This document shows, piece by piece, positions 57,719-64,000 of a DNA stretch of 64,000 nucleotides. Below the pieces are notes generated by a model. The model searched no databases, had not been told where the DNA came from, and was given only the letters and a program-made list of their open reading frames with translations. The position numbers were made by a program, and so were the translations under genes. The stretch comes from Vitrella brassicaformis (taxonomy: Eukaryota > Sar > Vitrellaceae), in the NCBI GenBank assembly GCA_001179505.1, contig CDMY01000371.1, positions 1-64,000 of the forward strand. Reading direction: 5' to 3'. Each line of letters opens with the position of its first letter. The first letter of the stretch is position 1.

Positions 57719-60545
57719 TCACCTGGCGTAGTCCTTCCCGCTCGCAAGTGCCTTGTTTCGTTCACGTTTCCGAAACTCTTCCATCAACTCCTCGTTTGTC
57801 TGAAAGGCAGCATGTCAGTTGCCAGGCCTAGTGGTGTGAATAACTGGACGCGGTATCCCTTCTACCGCCCTTTTATACCTTTGGGCGGTCACGGTCCGAT
57901 CTCTCTCGGTCTTTTTCGTCCCAGTCGCGCCAGTCTCGTTTCGATCCTCTGTCCCTGTCCCTACTGCGGCTCCTTTCTCTCTTCACTCGCCGATATTCCG
58001 GCTCTCCCGAACCACTGCGGCTGCGGGCATGGTGGTCACGTCTGATTTCACGCAATGGTCGGACTTCTGTGCATGTAGGGAGAACAATGCATTTGTCGAA
58101 CCTTCGTCGATCGCGTTCCACGTGTCTGCCGCGGCCATCGTCAAACTCCTCCGAAGGGGACCTGAGCGGCAGGCGTGGGTAATATATGCCTTTGTTTGTC
58201 CAATACTGTTGCCACACCTTCGTCGTCGACTCGCGTCTTCGCGGCGACGCCTTTCCCCGTCTCTCTCTTTCCTCTTCTCGTGATGGTCACTACAAGTTAC
58301 AAAGTCAGCTTGATGCATTCTATAAAAACAGAAAAGAAATTCGAAGCTTGCCTCTCCTGCTTGCGCCGGTCCTGCCTGTCTTCTGACTTCGATGCACTGC
58401 GTGACCGCGAGTACCGGACATCGTACTTCCTGTCCTTGAGATTCCCCCGCTCGTCGTTACGTCTCCCATCGTCTTCTCTTGGTGCACTTTCATCAATTTC
58501 GGCATCAGCAGGACCATTGTCTCCCAAAGCGTCTTCCTCCTCGTCTCTACAAAACACGTTGGAGGGGACGACTCATACTTGCAAAATCTCCTGTTCGGAC
58601 AGAAGGCCTTACGTTCGCAAGATGACGAGCCCGAGATCGATTGTCTCCTCCGAACCATCTTCCAGCGCAACTAGACAGGATAGGCGGCCAGCATTCTTGT
58701 CAATCACCCTCACGACTGCCCCTTCCAGCCAGTCCCCGCTGCAAAATAGCGCAGCCACATTGCCTTTTCCCTTTTTTTTAAAAAGGGAGCAAATTGCTGA
58801 TATCTTCTCACTTGGAGCAGGCATCCACCTTCGTTCCCGGCACAAATTCTTCGATTCTCTGCTTGTTGGACTTCTTCCGCTTCCGGTGCTCATCCATCGC
58901 GATTAGCTGTCAAGAAACAAAACATGAGAGGACGTCATGCGAAAGGGCCTTAGTAGTAACAATCGTCAAAAACCTGTGCGCCATATTGCGTCTTGATCTT
59001 CACAGGCAGCCTCGGCAGGACTGCACCAACAACGATTCCGAGACGTGAAAAGCGTCTCTGGTTGTACGTCTCCGTGTACCTGTGGAGCTGTGTGAGCCGT
59101 ACTTGTCCTCGGTAATCAGGCTCTCAACAAACTGCCCCATCTCCCTGAGGCAGTTGAGAAGAAAGCGACCGTGGACCGAAGAATTTGTTTCTTCGTATTT
59201 TCCAGGTCCGTACATCTTTTTGTTTTTGTCAGTGCCTGGAGCGAACTCTTCGTCGTCCAAGAAGTACGGCTCGTACCACTTCCACAGCTTCTGAGGATCC
59301 AGAATGTATCGCAGGTACAAGAACCCACAAGCGCGGATGTACGGCGAGTCTTGATGATCCAGAAGGCTCTTGACCTGTTGTTCACGAGACGCACCGTTGT
59401 AGAGTTCACGAGAATCCCAGTGCTCACCTGTTTTTCCGTAAGCCGCATCGTAAAGAACTTGTACAAACAGCAGAAGAGCGTGGATGGCGCCCGAGAGTTG
59501 CCCGCACAGTAAGGGTCTGAGGCAATGTAGGCGCCACAGATGGCATCAACGCACGGGAGAAAGACGTCAGTTGTTACCTGCGTGATCTGCATATTGGTAG
59601 ATCTGAGACATATGGTAACGAAAGGAGATGTGCAGAAACACGTGTCATGTGTTCTCTGACCGGCCACTCACCTCGTCCACGACTTCATGAAACTGCTTGA
59701 GAGCGAATAGGCTCTTGTAGTACTCGGAACTGAGGATGTTCTCGCGCAGCAGGGTGTTCAAATTGAACGTGGTTGGATTTGTCCTGACACAGCCGGAATG
59801 AAACAACGAAATGGCTGCTAGTATGCACACGAAGTCGTTCGTGCGACGTACATTTCAACCATGTTTGGCTTTTCCAGCGAGTCGGACTGAGCCTCCTGCT
59901 GACGCTGCACCCTGCCAAGCTGGTGCTGATGGTGCACAACAACCAAAGAAACTCGGTGCCTCTTTCCTCATGTCATGTAACCGCTTACCACAGCAGTTTT
60001 GTACTTTCGACAGAATTTGCACGACAGCTGCGGCTTCGTGTGCAGATGGCACCTCAGAATCTCAGGCTCTTCCTGTAGGTAACCAGTCGATTGCTGCGCA
60101 CCCATGGCACTGCCTGCACTTCCTATACCCATCGCGCCAACAGCATCAACCATGGGAGCGTATGCCGCCCCCTGAGTCGCGACGGGAGCTGTCTCTTGCT
60201 GTGCTGGCGGAAGCTGGCTTGCCGTAGGGACGCTTGGGCCAGAGTTCTCGTTCGGAGCCGCGTCGTATGGTGACTCACCCCATGCAGCTGCGCAGCACAT
60301 AGTCAATAGACAAAGGATGACAAGAGTCTGCTAAAGCTCTTTCCTCACTTACCCGCGTTATACACCCCAAATGCTTGCTGCTGTGAAGACGTGACTGCAG
60401 GAGCGACACTAGCCTCCACAGGCTGCTGACCGCTTGCAGGAACAGGTTGGGCGCCGGTTGCAGCCTGTTGTTGCTGAAGCGGTGCTTGCATCGACATGTA
60501 TGCTTGTTGAATGGGGAAGGGGTAAGGCCACGGCCACGGCAGCAT
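57719..60545 (-). CDS. PRPF38: PRP38-type pre-mRNA splicing factor with RS tail, 674 aa
   Basis: Exons 60545-60353, 60287-59989, 59925-59852, 59783-59672, 59586-59428, 59368-59080, 59020-58974, 58906-58812, 58738-58613, 58546-58352, 58289-58218, 58161-57879, 57799-57719 close to 674 residues. The PRP38 core is unmistakable: FNLNTLLRENILSSEYYKSL, LKQFHEVVDE, CGAYIASDPYCAGN (divergent here), FCCLYKFFTMRLT, SPYIRACGFLYLRY, WYEPYFLDDEEF and LPRLPVKIK; it belongs to the spliceosomal U4/U6.U5 tri-snRNP (B complex) and is closest in style to PRPF38B. The N-terminus is Gln/Ala-rich with a CHLHTKPQLSCKFCRKYK zinc-finger-like motif. After the core comes a Tudor/SH3-like segment (WLEGAVVRVIDK, LVALEDGSEETIDLG), then an acidic and RS/RD-rich tail. 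The junction after 58352 uses a GC donor. Start: ATG 60545; ATG 60611 is in frame upstream. Confidence 0.92.
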
Positions 60546-60646
60546 CTTTGCTATTGCTTCACTCACAGGGTGTAGATGTTTCAGCCTAGAATGTGAAACA
60601 AGAAACCGCATTCGGTGGAACGGCTGCGCGTTTGGCCACCATGATG

Positions 60647-60990
60647 CTAGCGCTCAGTTACGACTAAGATAACGAGTTCTCTGCGAGCTGCATCTGCAGC
60701 TAAGCTCGCATGAGAAGGAGGATCGGATCGCAGAATATCCACAGAGCGTGCACCGCTGGTCTCTTCAAGACTGTCTTTGGCAGTGGGAATGGACGTCGAC
60801 AATTGGTATCTCTCCGAGACGGTCTCAGGCTTTGCAAACAACTTACTGGTGAGCAAATGAGGTGTGAAAGCGTCCGGATATTTGGATCTGCGCCATCCGT
60901 TTCCTCCTTCTATCAGACATTCGAGATAGTGAGCGTGCCAAAGCCCATTCCACGACGCTGGGTCGAGGATGCGCCAAGTAGGGAAGTCAT
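60647..60990 (-). CDS. Possible small two-exon gene, 88 aa
   Basis: Exons 60990-60919 and 60841-60647 join in phase 0 (donor AAT|GTCTGA, acceptor CAGTAAG) to MTSLLGASSTQRRGMGFGTL... ending ELVILVVTER. Composition looks protein-like and it ends 102 bp upstream of the PRP38 start on the same strand. However, the opposite strand offers an ATG exon at 60710-60849 with a strong GTGAGC donor that feeds the FAM13-like gene in phase. Both cannot easily be right. No family recognised. Confidence 0.35.
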
Positions 60991-62545
60991 GCTAACGCTG
61001 CTGCTGCGCACTGTATTATCCGTGTGTACGATTGCTCCTCCTAGTTGAAGATTTGGCTGATCTTGAGGTGGAGGTCGCTGACGAGAAGGCCCTGTTGGAC
61101 GAGCCTTCTGCTGGCCTCTTTGGCGCAGGCGCGCTGGCAGCAGATCCGTGCCGGCCTTCGGACGCCCCGTCTCAACGCGAGAAGGAGAAGGAGTTGGGGG
61201 CTCAGAGCGATAGGAGGCGCTCTGCTCCTTTACCCTTAGCCAAGGCGCTGAGTGGAGAGGAGACCAAAAACGAGCTGGGTGAGACAGCCTGAATGGATCA
61301 GTGTTAGGTAATGTGTGTGTCTGTTCAATCAGCGCCTGGTTTTTCTGAGGAGGATGGCAAGGACGCGCTGGAGAAGGCCCGAATTCGTCTCGGTCTGGGC
61401 CCGCCTCGCATGATGTCCCAACCACGGAGAGACGCAACGGATGGTGATGCAGAAGATGACATGGATGATGTACCGGTCGGGGAAGAACCTGTTCTGTGCC
61501 TTGATCGTCCCGATTTGGAGCGTTGGTCCAAGAACGATCTGGAAAGAGAGAAGAAACAAGTGAAGAGGTACACAGGCAGGCAGGGGGGCGAGGAAGTACG
61601 CGGACAGGCAGGCAAGGCTAGCAGCCAGGAAGGTAGTGGAGCCCCAGCTGGTACCGAGAGGATTGGCTTTCTCGTTCCTGTTGTCAGCGAGCTCAAGAAA
61701 TATGACACCGCCTTCGAGTCGGCTTATGGAAGGCTGGTAGAACAAGGAGCGGTCACATTGTGACGACTTGACAGTCTACTCATTGGTTGGATGCATGTGT
61801 CCGTCGCTGCAGCCGAATCGGAAGGAGAAGGAGCCCATGCGTCCCCTGTATTGCTACTATCGCAAGCTGAAGGCAATGATCGGCAACGTGTCGACCTCCC
61901 GTCAGGGGTACGCCCTCAGCCAGAGGAGCTCCCGCGATCGGCGAGCCACTCCATCCTCGCAGCAACAGCAGGGGGGCGCCAAAAGCGGGTCGGCCGTCAG
62001 TGGGCGGTCAGAGGTACCGCTGAGCGAGGTACCCTCGTCAAGGGGCGACTCAGCTCAGGACCTAGGCGAGTCGGGCGCCAGGGCACCGCGGCACCGAGAG
62101 CCAGCTCGGCAACAAGGGGTGGATGTTCCCGCTGCGTCGAGCAACAACGACGAGGGGGAGCGCTACAGGCAGCGGCTGGACCAGCTATATCGTGAGAAGA
62201 CTCGCCTGCGTCACGTGCTACAGGTAGCCACACACACACCGACGGCAGGGAATAGAGGACACATCGTGTAACGGCTTCAACTGATTCAGAAATATCAGAC
62301 CAAGTTCATGGCGGAGAACTCGCGCAAAATCCGCTTCCACAAGGACATTCTGCCGATCGAACGAGTAAGCGAACGGATGGTGGGGTGTGCGCGGCACACG
62401 AGCACTCAGATGGACTGCGAACCGTGTCTGGGGTGCCTTTATGCAGGAGTACAAGTGCTACAAGCAGTGTAAACAAGAGATTCAGCGGCTGACGTCGCTC
62501 TTGGGGACGTCTGGCAGTGCAGAAGCGGTCTCTGATGTCGACTGA
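60710..62545 (+). CDS. FAM13-like protein, C-terminal conserved motifs only
   Basis: Secure exons: 61045-61278, 61333-61567, 61688-61736, 61813-62223, 62290-62364, 62447-62545; stop TGA. A first exon 60710-60849 is tentative. Two copies of the FAM13 C-terminal pattern are visible across introns: DLEREKKQVK / ELKKYDTAFESAYGRL / PNRKEKEPMRPLYCYYRKLK, and REKTRLRHVL / QKYQTKFMAENSRK / DILPIEREYKCYKQCKQEI. In animal FAM13A/B these helices follow a RhoGAP domain; no RhoGAP is seen here. Between them lies a disordered Ser/Gln/Arg-rich linker. Cellular role unknown. All phases of the secure exons close. The family call rests on motif recall, not a search. Confidence 0.75.
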
Positions 62546-62933
62546 TGCTGGTTTCAATCCTTGCACGATTAGCTGAGTTGTGCCAAGAGTCCGTGTGCAT
62601 CACATGGACACGATGTCTCTCGGCAGAAAGGAAAGGTCTGTCTCTGTCCTAACAGAAAGAGCCTAGGCCTGGTGCACAACATCCGTACACAGACGTGCAG
62701 GTGAATTACACAGACTGTATGTACATACGTACACACTCCTGACTACACAAGACAGACAGACAGACAGTCAGTCATATGTACACGTGGCTGACAAATATAC
62801 GCAGTGATGAATGAATGGTGAGTGGATGAATGAATGGTGAATGAATGCATGATCCGTCATGGTTAAATCCATTCCCGCCCACACCCATTTCCACCCTCCC
62901 ACCCACCCGCCGCCCGCCCGCCCAGACGCAGAG
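62546..62933. other. Convergent intergenic with ATGA and CAGA repeats
   Basis: Short GAATGGTGAATGA and CAGA repeats; microsatellites reappear here after being rare from 54 to 62 kb. No gene seen. Confidence 0.6.
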
Positions 62934-64000
62934 CTATCGTCCGAAGGGGCTACCCACGGCAGACGGAATGCGCTGCATGGTGTCGTTTAAGCCCAGAATA
63001 GCCCGTTCCACGTCGTCGATGTCAGGGCCTATTTGGGGTAGTATAAAGTTAGCTGAGAGACACAGACAGACACCATACCCATGAGGGGGGCCCGTGTCGT
63101 TATTCGTTCATTGCTTGGAGGAAGGAGGTGTCGTTGCCCCGTGTGTGCGTGCATACCGGGGATGACTTGGCTTTCCCATATGTATGTGAACTGAGTGACA
63201 CGCACCAGGGAATGGGGAGACAAATGGGCGAGTGAATGAGGGCGTTCGTCAGCTTACCTTGCCCACAGTGATGGAGTAGAGGAAGAGTCTATTGCCCTCG
63301 TCCTCTATGAAGTCAAAACCTACACCCACGTCTTCTGTCTCCACCTCAAACGAGGCCTCAGGAATGCCATCGTTCCCCACACCTACACAAACACACATGC
63401 CAGACGGAGCGTCCCTCACACGGACGGCGCCAGTCCCCCATCCCCAGCCAACACTCGTCGGCAACACTTACCAGCACCCGCAGACACGTACGCCGTGCCT
63501 GCAACAGACCAATGTCAACCAATCAGTGCCACCCCGGTTTGCACACACCCATCCATCCCTCGTGAGATCGTCGCCAAGCGTGCATTGCTTTTCTGCTTAC
63601 CCAGGCGGCCATATCCCACTTGGATATAGACCTCCTCACTGAGCCAGAGCAGACGACCCCAGAGACACAAACAAGGATGAGTGGTGATGTGTCGCTGTGA
63701 GAGCAACCAGCCCAGCTGGAGCTGCCTTTTTGGTGTCTCTTCACCTCCGATTGTCCACGAAATCTGCACGGCAGGTGGCAAGCAACACACGACAGCGAGC
63801 ATGGCATCCAGTGATGGATGATGCAGTGGCGTTAGCGCCCCTACCTCCGTTGAGCAATAACTGCCACCCATCGCCCCAGTTCCCTGCACACGAATCGAGC
63901 GGTGGAAGCAACCAGGTAGGAAAGAAGAATGGATGTGCTGCCACTGAGCTGCCTGACCGTCATCGGCGGGCAAATCTGTGCGTCTGACTGACCTTGGAAG
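62934..64000 (-). CDS. Unknown protein, 3' part; gene continues past the window edge
   Basis: From the right edge, small exons: one ending near 63992, about 63884-63846, about 63762-63744, 63638-63601, 63498-63472, 63382-63258, 63190-63157 and 63028-62934 (TAG). The last five join in phase and read EVYIQVGYGRLG, TAYVSAGAG, VGNDGIPEASFEVETEDVGV, GFDFIEDEGNRLFLYSITVG, FTYIWESQVIPG and PDIDDVERAILGLNDTM. The repeated short beta strands suggest a beta-sandwich or lectin-like domain with an alpha-helical end; no family recognised. The upstream exons read NWGDGWQLLLNG or an alternative frame, so their phase is unresolved. Confidence 0.5.

Noticed and set aside
57280-57831. Opposing frames at the 3' end of PRP38
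   Set aside because: Neither has a start, splice chain or recognisable product; the region is UTR or intergenic.

Overview
This is a nuclear genome fragment from an intron-rich eukaryote. The best fit is an alveolate related to apicomplexans, plausibly a chromerid alga such as Vitrella; that is inference from content, not a database match. Pointers are a cysteine-rich CPW-WPC protein (a family known from apicomplexans and relatives), proteins with signal-plus-transit-like leaders typical of complex plastids (a DUF493 protein and a Trp/Tyr-permease-type transporter), a storage-glucan branching-type enzyme, and dense short introns of about 35-200 nt packed with TG, TGTC/CAGA and CATC microsatellites. 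Most introns are GT-AG, with several convincing GC-AG ones. I rebuilt exon chains by hand from splice sites and reading-phase continuity; where all phases close, the coordinates should be close to right.

Layout. 0-10.4 kb: a basic/acidic nuclear-type protein, a DUF493 protein, an unknown four-exon gene, a long coiled-coil/IQ-motif protein, and head-to-head with it (37 bp between start codons) a BTB-like/TLDc protein. 10.6-16.1 kb: minus-strand mosaic of duplicated, frame-disrupted kinase-like fragments. 16.3-25.1 kb: an unknown 549-residue protein, the transporter, two convergent Reeler-domain paralogues and a small two-helix membrane protein. 25.4-31.7 kb: DNA primase small subunit and a divergent kinase-like gene carrying an in-frame TAG. 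32.2-37.8 kb: the CPW-WPC gene and an inverted, truncated, nearly identical second copy, flanking a CCCH/FG-repeat nucleoporin. 37.8-40.1 kb: repeat-rich, gene-free. 40.1-47.6 kb: two unknown genes and a 22-exon GH13 branching-type enzyme. 48.0-54.2 kb: a HeH/MSC inner-nuclear-membrane protein and a ubiquitin-like-domain protein. 54.2-57.7 kb: gene-poor, lower-GC, nearly free of microsatellites. 57.7-64 kb: a PRP38-type splicing factor, a possible small gene, a FAM13-like protein and the 3' part of an unknown gene.

The genes do not form one pathway. The organisation that recurs is close head-to-head pairing (37, 105, 120, 180 and 367 bp between starts). The most unusual structures are the inverted CPW-WPC duplication around a nucleoporin gene, the kinase-fragment array, and the enzyme gene whose putative catalytic Glu codon appears to lie in a 4-nt micro-exon. 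Two runs of exactly 300 N (37115-37414 and 53173-53472) are assembly placeholders.
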